DNA of 64,000 nucleotides from an uncultured Acidimicrobiales bacterium (GTDB lineage: Bacteria > Actinomycetota > Acidimicrobiia > Acidimicrobiales > SZUA-35). Position numbers and translations under genes: made by a program. Location: assembly GCA_937922805.1 (NCBI GenBank), contig CALAJV010000026.1, positions 47,534-111,533 on the forward strand, read 5' to 3'. Shown one piece after another: positions 17,928-26,774 of the stretch; within the stretch, counting starts at the first letter, position 1; the number at the start of each line of letters is the position of its first letter. Under the pieces are notes generated by a model, which was not told the origin of the DNA, did no database searches, and worked only from the letters and a program-made list of their open reading frames with translations.

Positions 17928-18089
17928 GGGATACAAGGTTTCCTTTGAGATAGGTACTTTCTGGTACGACAAACGATGATGCGAGAGATCGTTATCGAGT
18001 GGTAGCGACTCGACAGATCGGAATGGCTCCCGGGCCTGGGCTGGTTTGATTTCAGGACGGGCTAAGCGGGGATGCTACTAGCAGTTCCT

Positions 18090-19295
18090 TCATACTTTCA
18101 TTGCTGAAACATGAAATACTTCATCAATGCTGTTGAGCTGAGCCAGTGTTTCTGGGTCGGGCTGTTTGCTGGTGCTAATTGTGGCCACAGCGGCTTGGCC
18201 GCCGTCGAAAATTTGGTTCTGCATCTCTTGCACGTTCAGACCCTGTGACCGCAAGATGGCAAACACCTGGGCTAAGACGCCGACTCGGTCTAGATGGCGA
18301 ACGGTCAGATTGGCCTGACCACTCGACTCGGATCGAAGGTTGACTGAGTTTATTGGAGCGCCATCGCAGAAAGCCTGAATCGTCTCGACAGTTCCGACCG
18401 CAACGGAACGCTGGGCCTGGTCGGTCGACGCACCGATGTGATGGGTGCCAACGACCTGTGGGTGCTTAGCTAGCACCGAATCGAATCGGCCCACGCCTTG
18501 GCCTGGCTCGTTGTTCCAAACATCTAGACCGACACGGAGATCGCTAGAGTCGAGCGCGTCCATTAATGCTTGCTCGTCGACAACATCGCCCCGCGAGGTG
18601 TTAAGCAAGATCGCGGTTGGACGCATCTTGGAGAGAAAGTCGGCGTTAACCAACTTTTGGGTCTCGGGCGATTTTGGGATGTGGAGCGACACAATGTCGG
18701 ATTCGTCCAACAAGACATCAATCGAGTCGACCATGCGAATACCAATTCGCCGAATTGAGGCTTCGGTATCAGCGGAACGGCCGGGTTTGCGGACGGCGCT
18801 AATCGTCACGCCGAATGCCTTCGCTCGCTCGGCCAAAGCCAACCCGATGTCGCCTAAGCCGATGATGCCAAGACTTTTTCCGAACAAACCGTCTGCTTTT
18901 GAGTAGAGCTTTTTGTTCCACTCTCCGGCTCGGAGGTCGGTTGTGTTATCGACGAGCCGCCGCTCAATCGCCATTAGTAGACCCATGGTCAGTTCAGCTA
19001 CAGCTATCGCATTGCGGCCCGGCACGTTGCATACCAGTACACCCCGGTCCGAGGCTGCGCTCTTGTCTATATTGTCGGTGCCAGCGCCGGCTCGAACGAT
19101 CAGCGATAACGCATCAGCGCTCTCGATCGCCTCGGCCGTTACCTTGGTGCTTCTTACCACTAGGACGTCGTAGCCACTAATAGCCCCGGGCAGGGTTTCA
19201 GCGGTCAGGCTTGGCTCGACCGTGTATTCGTGACCTTGGTCGGTCAACCCGCTCAAGTGGCGTTCGTCGACAGCGTCAGCGTAGAGGATTTTCAT
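18090..19295 (-). CDS. serA: D-3-phosphoglycerate dehydrogenase, short ACT form
   Basis: 401 aa. Oxidises 3-phosphoglycerate to 3-phosphohydroxypyruvate with NAD, committing carbon to serine. The Rossmann loop is GIIGLGDIG; catalytic Arg and Glu lie in LLNTSRGDVVDE and WNNEPG, and the catalytic His in HHIGAST. The last ~75 residues form an ACT domain (RHLDRVGVLAQVFAILRSQG), which usually gives feedback inhibition by serine. The intervening ASB domain of mycobacterial SerA is absent. AGGAG lies 7 nt before the ATG. Confidence 0.96.
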   Translation of the reverse strand: MKILYADAVDERHLSGLTDQGHEYTVEPSLTAETLPGAISGYDVLVVRSTKVTAEAIESADALSLIVRAGAGTDNIDKSAASDRGVLVCNVPGRNAIAVAELTMGLLMAIERRLVDNTTDLRAGEWNKKLYSKADGLFGKSLGIIGLGDIGLALAERAKAFGVTISAVRKPGRSADTEASIRRIGIRMVDSIDVLLDESDIVSLHIPKSPETQKLVNADFLSKMRPTAILLNTSRGDVVDEQALMDALDSSDLRVGLDVWNNEPGQGVGRFDSVLAKHPQVVGTHHIGASTDQAQRSVAVGTVETIQAFCDGAPINSVNLRSESSGQANLTVRHLDRVGVLAQVFAILRSQGLNVQEMQNQIFDGGQAAVATISTSKQPDPETLAQLNSIDEVFHVSAMKV

Positions 19296-19663
19296 TTTCT
19301 TCTCCTTTGGCCAAGCCCCCCGTCAGCTAGTGCGGATGAGGAGGTGATCAGATGGGAACTACTCATACCGTACACCTTCGGACGGCAATGATCACTCTTC
19401 AAGTCGTCGGCATAGAGCTTCGAATTATTTACTGGCCGGTACGTACCTCTGTTTGTGGGTGTTTTGTGGGTGTTTTGGGCTGAGATGTGGAGCTTTCGGG
19501 CCATTGACGGCGAACTCCGCTTGCCGTTTGGCCTAGCAATTTGGTCGTTCTTTGGTGTTGGTGCAGTCCTAGTGCAGATCTGGTCCTAGCGATCAGGCGG
19601 GTCCCAAGGTTGGATTCGGTGAAGCAATTTTGACGACACGGACTTGATCCAGAGAGGTAGACC
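19296..19663. other. Intergenic region between divergent serA and lipoprotein gene
   Basis: 368 nt without a supported gene; it should hold promoters for serA (minus) and the lipoprotein gene (plus). Both start codons have a ribosome site (AGGAG and GAGAGG). I found no convincing -35/-10 pair, tRNA or riboswitch. It contains a small tandem repeat at 19454-19475. Confidence 0.6.
19454..19475 (+). repeat. Two tandem copies of an 11-bp unit
   Basis: TGTGGGTGTTT occurs twice head to tail, followed by TGGG. It lies in the serA/lipoprotein intergenic region. No function assigned. Confidence 0.7.
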
Positions 19664-20368
19664 ATGAGCCAAACCACAAGTAAATCGCCGAATCGAAAGA
19701 ACCGTATTCGAACCCTAGGAGTACTGGTTTTCATGACCATACTTTTGAGTGCCTGTAACCTGCCGGGCGGCAGCGGCCCCAACGGTGGGAAAACGACGTA
19801 TCTTCACTTCAACCAAATCAACAATCAGATTGGATGGGACAACTTCGGGTCCTGGCAGGTCGGCAGTAACTGCAATGCTTACACCAGAGAAACGCTTGAT
19901 GGGTCGGCCGAGAACCCGACGATGTATCGCTCGTTCTTTCGATCTACCGATGGCGAAATTTGCTATGGCCGTATCTTGATGACATGTACACCGGGAAATA
20001 GTGGCATATCGCGAACGTTCAAAGCTGTCGATCCGAACAACTGGATGACGCTAACTGACTCGTTAACTGGCCGTCAGGTTGGCGGAGCGTACCTCCGCCC
20101 TCAATTCGTTGGTGGTGCGCCCCAGCTCGGCTTCGAGACCTATCACCTGTACTCATTTGAACGAGTCAGAGTTGAGTACGAAAGAAGAGACTGCGTAGCC
20201 GCTGGGAATCAGGGCCAGGGTTTTGTTGTTGGTCGGGTTATCGGCGACAAGAATTCAAAGGTGTACCGCAAGTTCAACGGTTGGTGCGATGACATTAGTA
20301 CCACATGCGTCAAGGTGAGTACCGGGCCTTGGCGCGACGGCTGGTCGAGACATCCTCATCACCCGTAG
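19664..20368 (+). CDS. Hypothetical lipoprotein with six extra cysteines
   Basis: 234 aa, not recognised as any family. A signal peptide (basic residues 11-16, hydrophobic 18-28) ends in a lipobox LSAC with Cys31 as the lipidated residue, so it should be anchored to the outer face of the membrane. After a Gly/Pro/Asn linker the ~190-residue domain contains six further cysteines, enough for three disulfides, and is rich in Tyr, Trp, Asn and Gly as in beta-rich exported domains. GAGAGG lies 6 nt before the ATG. It is transcribed alone, ending in a strong bidirectional terminator. Confidence 0.8.
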   Translation: MSQTTSKSPNRKNRIRTLGVLVFMTILLSACNLPGGSGPNGGKTTYLHFNQINNQIGWDNFGSWQVGSNCNAYTRETLDGSAENPTMYRSFFRSTDGEICYGRILMTCTPGNSGISRTFKAVDPNNWMTLTDSLTGRQVGGAYLRPQFVGGAPQLGFETYHLYSFERVRVEYERRDCVAAGNQGQGFVVGRVIGDKNSKVYRKFNGWCDDISTTCVKVSTGPWRDGWSRHPHHP

Positions 20369-20382
20369 TCGATTATCGTTTC

Positions 20383-20431
20383 TTCAAGCGTCCGCAGGTT
20401 TCGGCCAGAGCCGGAGCCTGCGGGCGTTGAA
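20383..20431. terminator. Bidirectional terminator between convergent genes
   Basis: Large imperfect inverted repeat with outer arms 20383-20398 and 20417-20431 (one wobble, one bulge) and an inner CGGC-CAGA-GCCG hairpin. TTC and GAA flanks give short T stretches in both directions. It lies in the 81-nt gap between the convergent lipoprotein and YceI genes. Confidence 0.7.
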
Positions 20432-20449
20432 CCGCGTCGTCGTGATCTC

Positions 20450-21166
20450 TTACTGTCGGTCCAAGAAGAACTCGACCTCAACCTTGCCCTCGTCCCGAAC
20501 TTCAACAAACGGGTTTGACGGGTTGCCAATTCCGTAGTCTGAGAACACTACGTCGATTGCTCCGACTAACTCGATTCGGTCGCCGACCAATTGAGCCTCA
20601 ATTGGGAAGGTAACAGAGTTAGTCGCCCCTTTTAGAGTGAGGTCGCCCGACGCTTCGGTGCTGATCTGCTCGCCCGGAGTTGGAATAGTGGCCAGTTCGA
20701 TTGGGGCCGTCAGGACAAGCGTTGCCTCCGGGAAGGTCTGCCAATCGAGCTGAGTGAAGAACGCTTGGTCTCGCCGTTCATCGTCGCTCAATATCGACTT
20801 TATTTCGATGGCGAACGATCCAGACTGGACAGTAGTACCGGAGATCTCAAGTGTTCCGGTTGGGCTAGAAGAGCGGCCGACCGCCTCAAAATCCAGAACG
20901 TTGCCTAAGTCCTCGACGACTCGGTATCCGCCTTCTGATCCCTCGCCGACCGTCCACGTTCCGTCCAGCGATGCCAGCGTTGCCTCGGTGGTCGACGCCT
21001 CTTCTTCCTCGGTAGTATCGTCGCCGCCGTTTTCGTCGCTGCTCGACTCCGTAGGGTCTGACAACGTCGGGGCTGGCGGTGCATCACTCCTCGATGCGAT
21101 AAACCAAATAGCGACAGCGGCGACTAGGACGAGCAAAGCAAAGGCGATTCCGACGTTTCGTTTCAT
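20450..21166 (-). CDS. Membrane-anchored YceI-domain protein
   Basis: 238 aa. A single N-terminal transmembrane helix or uncleaved signal (residues 5-24) is followed by a ~40-residue acidic Ser/Thr/Glu linker and a C-terminal YceI-like beta-barrel domain (TWTVGEGSEGGYRVVE to VEVEFFLDR), which in known members binds polyisoprenoid or other amphiphilic lipids. Conserved pieces seen: FEAVGRSSSPTGTLEISG and LTLKGATNSVTFP. The domain should sit outside the membrane. GGAGA lies 8 nt before the ATG. The actual ligand is unknown. Confidence 0.88.
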   Translation of the reverse strand: MKRNVGIAFALLVLVAAVAIWFIASRSDAPPAPTLSDPTESSSDENGGDDTTEEEEASTTEATLASLDGTWTVGEGSEGGYRVVEDLGNVLDFEAVGRSSSPTGTLEISGTTVQSGSFAIEIKSILSDDERRDQAFFTQLDWQTFPEATLVLTAPIELATIPTPGEQISTEASGDLTLKGATNSVTFPIEAQLVGDRIELVGAIDVVFSDYGIGNPSNPFVEVRDEGKVEVEFFLDRQ

Positions 21167-21260
21167 AGCGCATTCTCCGTTTGGGCGAGTGGTTTAGAGG
21201 TTAGCAAGCCGTGGTTGCGAACGTTAGACAGCCATTTGTCGACTGAAACACGATGACTAG

Positions 21261-21749
21261 TCAGCCTAAGGGGTTGGGCTCGGCCCCTCGGCCGGGCCTA
21301 TCGGCACCCCACCGCTGAATGTCGGCGTCGAGGTCCAGCGCGACGTTGGCTGGGGCATCGGGATCTATCAGCTCAAGTGGTAGTTCCCACATGACCTCAA
21401 ACTCGATGCCGTCAGGGTCGTGACAATACAAACTTCGGCTGACTCCATGGTTGTTCTCGCCGACCAACGCCCCCATCTCGGCCAGACGCTGTTTCGCTGC
21501 AGCCAGCTCGCCGAGCGTTCGTACCTCCCAGCTGATGTGGTAGAGCCCGGTATTGCGTTTGCCGCCAACGTTCTCTTCGGCTTTGAAAAGGCCAAGATCA
21601 TGATCAGTCTTCGACTCTGGGGATGATAGGAATACGCCACCAGGAATCTCGTTGACCCGTTCAAGACCGAGAGCTTGACCGTAGAAGATTGCTGAGGCCT
21701 CAGGGTCACTAACCCACAGCACTGCATGTCGCATTCCGATTGTCGCCAT
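21261..21749 (-). CDS. VOC-superfamily (glyoxalase/dioxygenase-like) protein
   Basis: 162 aa from ATG 21749 (MATIGMRHAVLW); the frame is open to 21797 but the extra 16 residues lack family character. Two betaalphabetabetabeta modules form one VOC unit. Candidate metal ligands are His in MRHAVLW, His in LYHISWEV and Glu in GIEFEVMW, as in extradiol ring-cleavage dioxygenases. The HDPDGIEFE block is typical. The substrate cannot be deduced. On the same strand as the transsulfuration-family gene 94 nt upstream. Confidence 0.82.
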   Translation of the reverse strand: MATIGMRHAVLWVSDPEASAIFYGQALGLERVNEIPGGVFLSSPESKTDHDLGLFKAEENVGGKRNTGLYHISWEVRTLGELAAAKQRLAEMGALVGENNHGVSRSLYCHDPDGIEFEVMWELPLELIDPDAPANVALDLDADIQRWGADRPGRGAEPNPLG

Positions 21750-21843
21750 GCTCACCGTAAACAGCGTCGAAGCGGCGGAAATTCCTTCTAACTCCAAATT
21801 CGAGATGGTTGAACAGCCCAGCAGCCCAGCGGCCCAGAAGCGG

Positions 21844-23007
21844 CTATGGCTTAAGTTGGTTCAACACGTGGGCCAGATCGGCCCAGAGATCCTCTGCGTG
21901 CTCACAGCCAACGCTAAGCCGTATTAGCGTCGGCGGCAGATGTTGTTGCGAAGCCAACCGGGCTCGTCGTTCTAAGGTGGTCTCAACCGCTCCTAAGCTG
22001 GTGGCAACGTGAATCACTTCGAGTTCTGTGAGCAATTTGTCAAGCTGTTGCGCTGAACCGATGGTGTCGAACGACAACACCGATCCAGGACCGCTCATCG
22101 TCTTCTTTGCCATCTCATAGGGTGCGGTTCCAGGAAGGCCGGGGAACCGAACAGCGGTTACGGCGGGGTGTTTTGAGAGTCTACGAGCTAGTTCAACAGC
22201 ACTAGCTTGAGACTTGGTTAGTCGAAGTGGGAGCGTCCGCAGCCCTCGAAGCGCCAAGTAGGCTTCTAGCGCTCCCATTGTGGCTCCGCCGAGCGTGCGG
22301 CGTCGAGCAAGTCGTTCCAGCCGCGCTGGGTCAGCGGTTGAAACGACGCCTCCCAGGAGGTCGGAGTGTCCGCCGATAAACTTGGTTGCGCTATGAACCG
22401 AGTACGTTGCCCCTAGATCGAGTGGTCGTTGTAGCAAAGGGGTAGCAAAGGTGTTGTCAACGGCGCAGACGATATCTTCTGACTCGGCGGCGGCACAGAT
22501 CGCTGGGACGTCGCCGACCTGTAAGAGTGGGTTGCTTGGTGACTCGAGCCAAACGAGATCTGGTCCGATTCCCAATAGCTCAATCCATCTTGCCGTGTCG
22601 TCTGTTCGGACAGTCTTTATCTGCCAGCCGGATCGTTGCTCGCCCTCGTTTAGGATTTCGACTACTCCGTGGTAACAGTCCTCAGGGGCGACTACTATGG
22701 CGCCGCGTCGGAGTTCGCCGAAGATGGCGGACACTGCAGCCATGCCCGAAGCGAAGGCTACGGTCCAACCCCCTTCGAGTTCGCCGATAGCGGACTCGAG
22801 CGCCGAAATCGAATCGGTCCCATCCTGTCTGGAGTACTCCTTTGGGCCAGTTTCTGGCCACTTGGTGTAGTCCTTAGTTGGGGCCGGCTGGCCCCCAGCT
22901 GAGAAGTTCGACGCTGGCACGATAGGCGTGTTCAACGGTTGGCCGGGTCCGCGTGGTCGTCCAGCGCGGATCGCCACGGTATCGGGATGCAGTTTTCGCC
23001 TAGCCAT
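21844..23007 (-). CDS. Cystathionine gamma-synthase/lyase family PLP enzyme
   Basis: 387 aa Cys/Met-metabolism PLP enzyme. The Schiff-base lysine is in SVHSATKFIGGHSD; PLP-phosphate contacts are YSRQDGT and SGMAAVSA; the substrate carboxylate region is VGCEHAEDLWADL. It may act as cystathionine gamma-synthase, gamma-lyase or a homoserine-ester sulfhydrylase; sequence alone does not separate these. A second enzyme of the superfamily, metZ, is encoded at 57.4 kb, so this copy may serve transsulfuration. Probably leaderless. Divergent from the mogA-like gene with a 64-nt gap. Confidence 0.88.
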   Translation of the reverse strand: MARRKLHPDTVAIRAGRPRGPGQPLNTPIVPASNFSAGGQPAPTKDYTKWPETGPKEYSRQDGTDSISALESAIGELEGGWTVAFASGMAAVSAIFGELRRGAIVVAPEDCYHGVVEILNEGEQRSGWQIKTVRTDDTARWIELLGIGPDLVWLESPSNPLLQVGDVPAICAAAESEDIVCAVDNTFATPLLQRPLDLGATYSVHSATKFIGGHSDLLGGVVSTADPARLERLARRRTLGGATMGALEAYLALRGLRTLPLRLTKSQASAVELARRLSKHPAVTAVRFPGLPGTAPYEMAKKTMSGPGSVLSFDTIGSAQQLDKLLTELEVIHVATSLGAVETTLERRARLASQQHLPPTLIRLSVGCEHAEDLWADLAHVLNQLKP

Positions 23008-23014
23008 GTCTCTT

Positions 23015-23020
23015 ACGATA
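23015..23020 (-). promoter_or_regulatory. Candidate -10 for the leaderless transsulfuration-family gene
   Basis: On the minus strand TATCGT lies 7 nt before the ATG at 23007, with no Shine-Dalgarno. GTGGAC 17 nt further upstream is a weak -35. Confidence 0.5.
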
Positions 23021-23071
23021 GACCGTCGTGGTTAGTCGTCCACATGGGTATTTCGGTGGCACACTAGCTAT

Positions 23072-23551
23072 ATGGCTATCAACCTGCAGGTCAAAGTGGT
23101 TACTGTTTCTGACGGAGTCATAGCTGGTACCCGCCAGGATGCCTCTGGGGATGCCCTAGCGGCGCATCTATCCGACAACGGGTGGGAAGTGATTGAGCGG
23201 CGACAGATCCCTGACGGGATTGAGTCGGTAAGCGAATGTCTGATCGAGCTGAGTGCCGATTTCGTCGGGCTGATCGTAACTACTGGCGGAACCGGGTTCG
23301 GACCTAGAGACCTAACTCCGGAAGGAACCAAGCTGGTGCTGGAACGAGAGGCGCCGGGACTAGCTGAGGCCATGCGACTATGTAACCCCAAAGGTCTAGG
23401 CAGATTGAGTCGAGCAACTGCTGGGACCAAGGCAACATCGGTAATTGTTAACACCCCTGGCTCAACGTCGGGGGCGGTGGAAACGGTTGACGCCGTGCTT
23501 GATGTGTTGCCTCATGCGGTCGAACTAGTGGCGGGGGAGCGGCCCCATTAA
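23072..23551 (+). CDS. MogA/MoaB-family molybdopterin adenylyltransferase-like protein
   Basis: 159 aa. The family adenylylates molybdopterin before molybdenum insertion. Motifs: VVTVSDGVIAGTR, the MPT-binding TTGGTGFGPRDLTPE, PGLAEAMR, and the C-terminal NTPGSTSGAVE. No other molybdenum-cofactor genes are nearby; instead its stop overlaps ribD by 1 nt (TAATG), so it is translated with the riboflavin genes. Whether it is MogA (active) or MoaB (often inactive) is not decided. Confidence 0.9.
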   Translation: MAINLQVKVVTVSDGVIAGTRQDASGDALAAHLSDNGWEVIERRQIPDGIESVSECLIELSADFVGLIVTTGGTGFGPRDLTPEGTKLVLEREAPGLAEAMRLCNPKGLGRLSRATAGTKATSVIVNTPGSTSGAVETVDAVLDVLPHAVELVAGERPH

Positions 23552-24582
23552 TGGCCGGTTCTACCACAACTGACGTTGAACGCAATGACGAAGCCCTTAT
23601 GGCCAGAGCCGTAGCCCGGGCTTGGCATAGCCGAAACCTTGCACCGCCCAACCCATGGGTCGGAGCAGTGTTGGTAACATCTTCGGGAGTAACCTTCGAG
23701 GGTTCTACTCGTCGACCGGGCCGAGCCCACGCCGAAGCTGAAGTGATTCGCAGAGCGGGCGGTATGGCCCGAGGGGCAACCGTATACGTCACGTTAGAGC
23801 CGTGCGCTCACTACGGTCGGACCCCTCCGTGCACCGACGCCCTAATTGACGCCGGGGTATCTCGTGTCGTCGTTGGAATAGTTGATCCCGACGGGCAAGT
23901 GGCTGGGGCTGGAATCGCGGCCCTCGAAGCAGCTGGAATAGACGTTACTGTCGGTGTTGGCGAAGCATTGGTTAGAGAACAACTAGAACCCTATATCAAG
24001 CACCGGAGCACGGGGTTGCCTTACGTGGTCTTGAAACTGGCGGCGACTGTCGATGGGCAGACCGCAGCGTCCGATGGGTCAAGCCAATGGATTACTTCTG
24101 AGGCGGCTCGAGCCGACGCTCATCATCTGCGAGCCAATTCCGACGCTATTGTTGTTGGCGCAGGCACCGTTCGAGATGACAACCCTCGTCTCACGGTGCG
24201 TGGCGTCGAACCTGGTGATGGGGAACCTCTGGTTCAGCCGATTCGGGTCGTGTTAGGGAAGGCGGACAAGAGCGCGGCCGTACATCCTTGCATCGAATAC
24301 CAAGGGGAACTCTCCGATCTGCTTGCTGACCTGGGCGACCGTAACGTCATCCAAGTTTTGGTTGAGGGGGGAGCTAATGTGGCCGGCCAGTTCCATAGAC
24401 AAGGGATCGTAGATCGCTACGTTGTCTATTTGGCACCAGCACTGATGGGAGGATCAGACGGGCGTCCCGTTCTTGATGGCTTGGGAGCGTCGGCCATAGA
24501 CGATGCGTTTCGCGGTCGATTCGTGGCCGTCCAAACTGTTGGTTCGGACATACGTCTAGATATTGCGCTCGGCGTCGTTTGA
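23551..24582 (+). CDS. ribD: Riboflavin deaminase/reductase
   Basis: 343 aa bifunctional enzyme of riboflavin synthesis. Residues ~15-155 are the zinc deaminase: HAEAE with catalytic Glu and a zinc His, and PCAHYGRTPPC with the two zinc Cys. Residues ~160-343 are the NADPH reductase (KLAATVDGQTAASDGSSQWI, VGAGTVRDDNPRL, VLVEGGANVAGQF). The reductase is slightly compact, as in other actinobacteria. A 1-nt overlap couples it to the mogA-like gene. Confidence 0.94.
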   Translation: MAGSTTTDVERNDEALMARAVARAWHSRNLAPPNPWVGAVLVTSSGVTFEGSTRRPGRAHAEAEVIRRAGGMARGATVYVTLEPCAHYGRTPPCTDALIDAGVSRVVVGIVDPDGQVAGAGIAALEAAGIDVTVGVGEALVREQLEPYIKHRSTGLPYVVLKLAATVDGQTAASDGSSQWITSEAARADAHHLRANSDAIVVGAGTVRDDNPRLTVRGVEPGDGEPLVQPIRVVLGKADKSAAVHPCIEYQGELSDLLADLGDRNVIQVLVEGGANVAGQFHRQGIVDRYVVYLAPALMGGSDGRPVLDGLGASAIDDAFRGRFVAVQTVGSDIRLDIALGVV

Positions 24583-24675
24583 GCGGAGCGGACGAGTTGG
24601 CGGCCATCGTGGACGCGAAAGAGTCACTTTGGACCGGGCGCACACGTGTAACGTGTCACATCGGACCGACTCAGC

Positions 24676-24704
24676 TTGACTTCAATATATGTTTAAGTTT
24701 TACA
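24676..24704 (+). promoter_or_regulatory. Promoter for ribE-ribBA
   Basis: TTGACT (24676-24681), a 17-bp spacer, then TTTACA (24699-24704). Transcription would begin near 24711, upstream of the TTG start of ribE but downstream of the alternative ATG at 24689. No FMN riboswitch motif is visible in the 205-nt gap. Confidence 0.5.
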
Positions 24705-24787
24705 GTCGGTGCTTAGCGGGATTGGGTTGTCTGGCAATCAGCTGCCTCCGCTGCGTGCTTACGCCCGATTATGCGGAAGGAAATTCA

Positions 24788-25417
24788 TTGTTTACCGGGA
24801 TTGTTGAAGAGCTTGGATCGATCGCATCACGCGACGGCAGCGCCCTAGTTGTAAACGGACGGACAGTTCTTGAAGATGTAGAACTCGGCAGCTCGATCGC
24901 GGTAAACGGTTGCTGTCTTACCGTTGTCGAATGGGATACAGCTGGGGGCTGGTTTCGAGTAGATGTTAGCCAGGAGACCTACGACCGGACCCAGCTTGGA
25001 GATCTACGGGGCGGGGATCCGGTAAATCTGGAGCGGCCGGTGCGTTTGGCTGATCGGCTGGGTGGTCACTTGGTGCAAGGCCACGTCGATGCAGTGGGCG
25101 AGATCGTCCAAAGCGTTCCCGATTTGGTCGTAAAGATTCCGACTGAGCTACGTCGCTACATTGTCCAGAAGGGTTCGGTCACTGTTGACGGCATCAGCCT
25201 CACCGTCGTCGATCCGCAACAAGAAACGTTTGGCGTGGCCGTGATTCCTCACACCTCGGAGGTCACGACACTTGGTCGGAAAGGGCCAGGGGACCGAGTG
25301 AACCTCGAAGTCGACGTCATGGCCAAATATGCAGAACAACTTCTTTCTGGTTATGTTGGCCAAGCTGCCGCAACGACCAGTCAGCCACTAACCGGCTCAA
25401 CCGGAACAAGTCTCTAG
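24788..25417 (+). CDS. ribE: Riboflavin synthase alpha chain
   Basis: 209 aa from a TTG start. Dismutates two 6,7-dimethyl-8-ribityllumazine to riboflavin. Two lumazine-binding repeats are visible: FTGIVEELG with VNGCCLTVVEW and GHLVQGHVDAVG, then a second with VDGISLTVVD and IPHTSEVTT. The frame is open to ATG 24689, but the family begins at MFTGIVEE; the TTG there has GGAAGGA just upstream and the longer start lies before the predicted transcription start. The last ~20 residues are a Thr/Ser/Gly tail. 9 nt before ribBA. Confidence 0.94.
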   Translation: MFTGIVEELGSIASRDGSALVVNGRTVLEDVELGSSIAVNGCCLTVVEWDTAGGWFRVDVSQETYDRTQLGDLRGGDPVNLERPVRLADRLGGHLVQGHVDAVGEIVQSVPDLVVKIPTELRRYIVQKGSVTVDGISLTVVDPQQETFGVAVIPHTSEVTTLGRKGPGDRVNLEVDVMAKYAEQLLSGYVGQAAATTSQPLTGSTGTSL

Positions 25418-25426
25418 GAGCTTCGA

Positions 25427-26674
25427 ATGGAAACCACAAACGAATCATCACCGTTCGATCCGGTCGAGGACGCCATTGCCGCCATTGGCCGAGGCGAAAT
25501 GGTTGTTGTTGTCGACGATGAAGACAGAGAGAACGAAGGCGACCTGATTATGGCGGCCGAGTTCGCCACCGAGGAGAAAATCGCCTTCATCGTAAATCAC
25601 TCGTCGGGAGTCATTTGCGCCCCAGTGACAGCGGAGCGGGCCGACGCTCTCGACCTTCCGCTCATGGTCGCACAAAACACCGAGGCCATGAGAACAGCCT
25701 TTACCGTTACTGTCGATGTATTGGCCGGAACGTCGACGGGTATTTCAGCCAGCGATCGAGCTAAAACCATTAGAGCTTTAATCGACCCTGATGCCAGAGC
25801 TGGCGACTTTGCTCGGCCCGGCCATATTTTCCCGCTGCGCGCTCGTGCTGGCGGTGTGCTGAAGCGGGCTGGCCACACCGAGGCTGCAATCGACCTGGCT
25901 GAACTAGCTGGCCTGCAGCCAGCCGGTGTGTTGTGTGAGATCGTAAATGAAGACGGAACGATGGCTCGAGTTCCCGAACTTATTGAGTTCGCCAAGACTC
26001 ATGAGTTGAAGTTCATCTCGATCGCCGATTTGATCCGATACCGAAGTAGGACTGAAAAACTCGTTAACCGGGTGGCAGAAGCAACAATCCCGACCGCGCA
26101 CGGCGACTTCCAATCGATCGTGTTTGAGGCTGTGCTCGATGGAGAGCAGCATGTCGCCTTCGTTCTGGGCGATGTATCGGGTGACGACGAGACCTTGGTC
26201 CGTGTCCACTCCGAATGCTTGACTGGAGATATCTTCGGGTCGCTTCGATGCGACTGTGGCCCCCAGCTCGATCGGGCTCTTGAACTAATCGCTGAGGAGG
26301 GGAGTGGCGTCTTGGTTTACCTTCGAGGCCATGAAGGCCGCGGTATCGGGCTAGCTCACAAGATTAGGGCCTATAGCCTGCAACAACAAGGTCTCGATAC
26401 CGTCGACGCTAACCTCGAACAAGGACTTCCTGCCGACAATCGAGAATACGGTATCGGAGCTCAGGTGTTGGTCGAGCTAGGAGTGACCAAACTGCGGCTG
26501 CTGACCAACAATCCGGCCAAATATGGTGGGCTCGACGGCTTCGGGCTTGAAGTTGTAGGGCGACTACCAATCCAAACCACGCCTACCCCTCAAAACATCG
26601 CCTATTTGACCACCAAACAGGAGCGAATGGGCCACATGCTCGGGCTTGAAGTGGATGGTGCAACTGGCGGTTGA
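25427..26674 (+). CDS. ribBA: 3,4-DHBP synthase/GTP cyclohydrolase II fusion
   Basis: 415 aa fusion making both riboflavin precursors. Residues ~8-205 are RibB, converting ribulose-5-phosphate to 3,4-dihydroxybutanone 4-phosphate (VVDDEDRENEGDLIMAAEF, GHTEAAIDLAELAG). Residues ~210-415 are RibA, opening GTP; the zinc cysteines are in CLTGDIFGSLRCDC, followed by LRGHEGRGIGL and the catalytic Tyr region REYGIGAQVL. AGGAG lies 9 nt before the ATG. The lumazine synthase gene ribH, often next in this cluster, is absent here. Confidence 0.96.
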   Translation: METTNESSPFDPVEDAIAAIGRGEMVVVVDDEDRENEGDLIMAAEFATEEKIAFIVNHSSGVICAPVTAERADALDLPLMVAQNTEAMRTAFTVTVDVLAGTSTGISASDRAKTIRALIDPDARAGDFARPGHIFPLRARAGGVLKRAGHTEAAIDLAELAGLQPAGVLCEIVNEDGTMARVPELIEFAKTHELKFISIADLIRYRSRTEKLVNRVAEATIPTAHGDFQSIVFEAVLDGEQHVAFVLGDVSGDDETLVRVHSECLTGDIFGSLRCDCGPQLDRALELIAEEGSGVLVYLRGHEGRGIGLAHKIRAYSLQQQGLDTVDANLEQGLPADNREYGIGAQVLVELGVTKLRLLTNNPAKYGGLDGFGLEVVGRLPIQTTPTPQNIAYLTTKQERMGHMLGLEVDGATGG

Positions 26675-26761
26675 GGACGTGCTGAACGCTCGTTTTTGCC
26701 GAATACCACAGCCTCAATTGTGACGTTGGCTAAATTGGCCACGACCGGTTTTATTGCCCGC

Positions 26762-26767
26762 TAACGT
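26762..26767 (+). promoter_or_regulatory. Candidate -10 for leaderless hisG
   Basis: TAACGT lies 7 nt before ATG 26775; no Shine-Dalgarno is present. Confidence 0.45.
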
Positions 26768-26774
26768 TGTCCAA

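Noticed and set aside
24583..24787. Possible FMN riboswitch before ribE
   Set aside because: None of the conserved FMN-element blocks is present; the gap instead shows an ordinary promoter and a TTG start with a ribosome site.
24689..24787. N-terminal extension of riboflavin synthase from ATG 24689
   Set aside because: The extra 33 residues are Cys-rich and unlike the family, lack a ribosome site, and precede the predicted transcription start.
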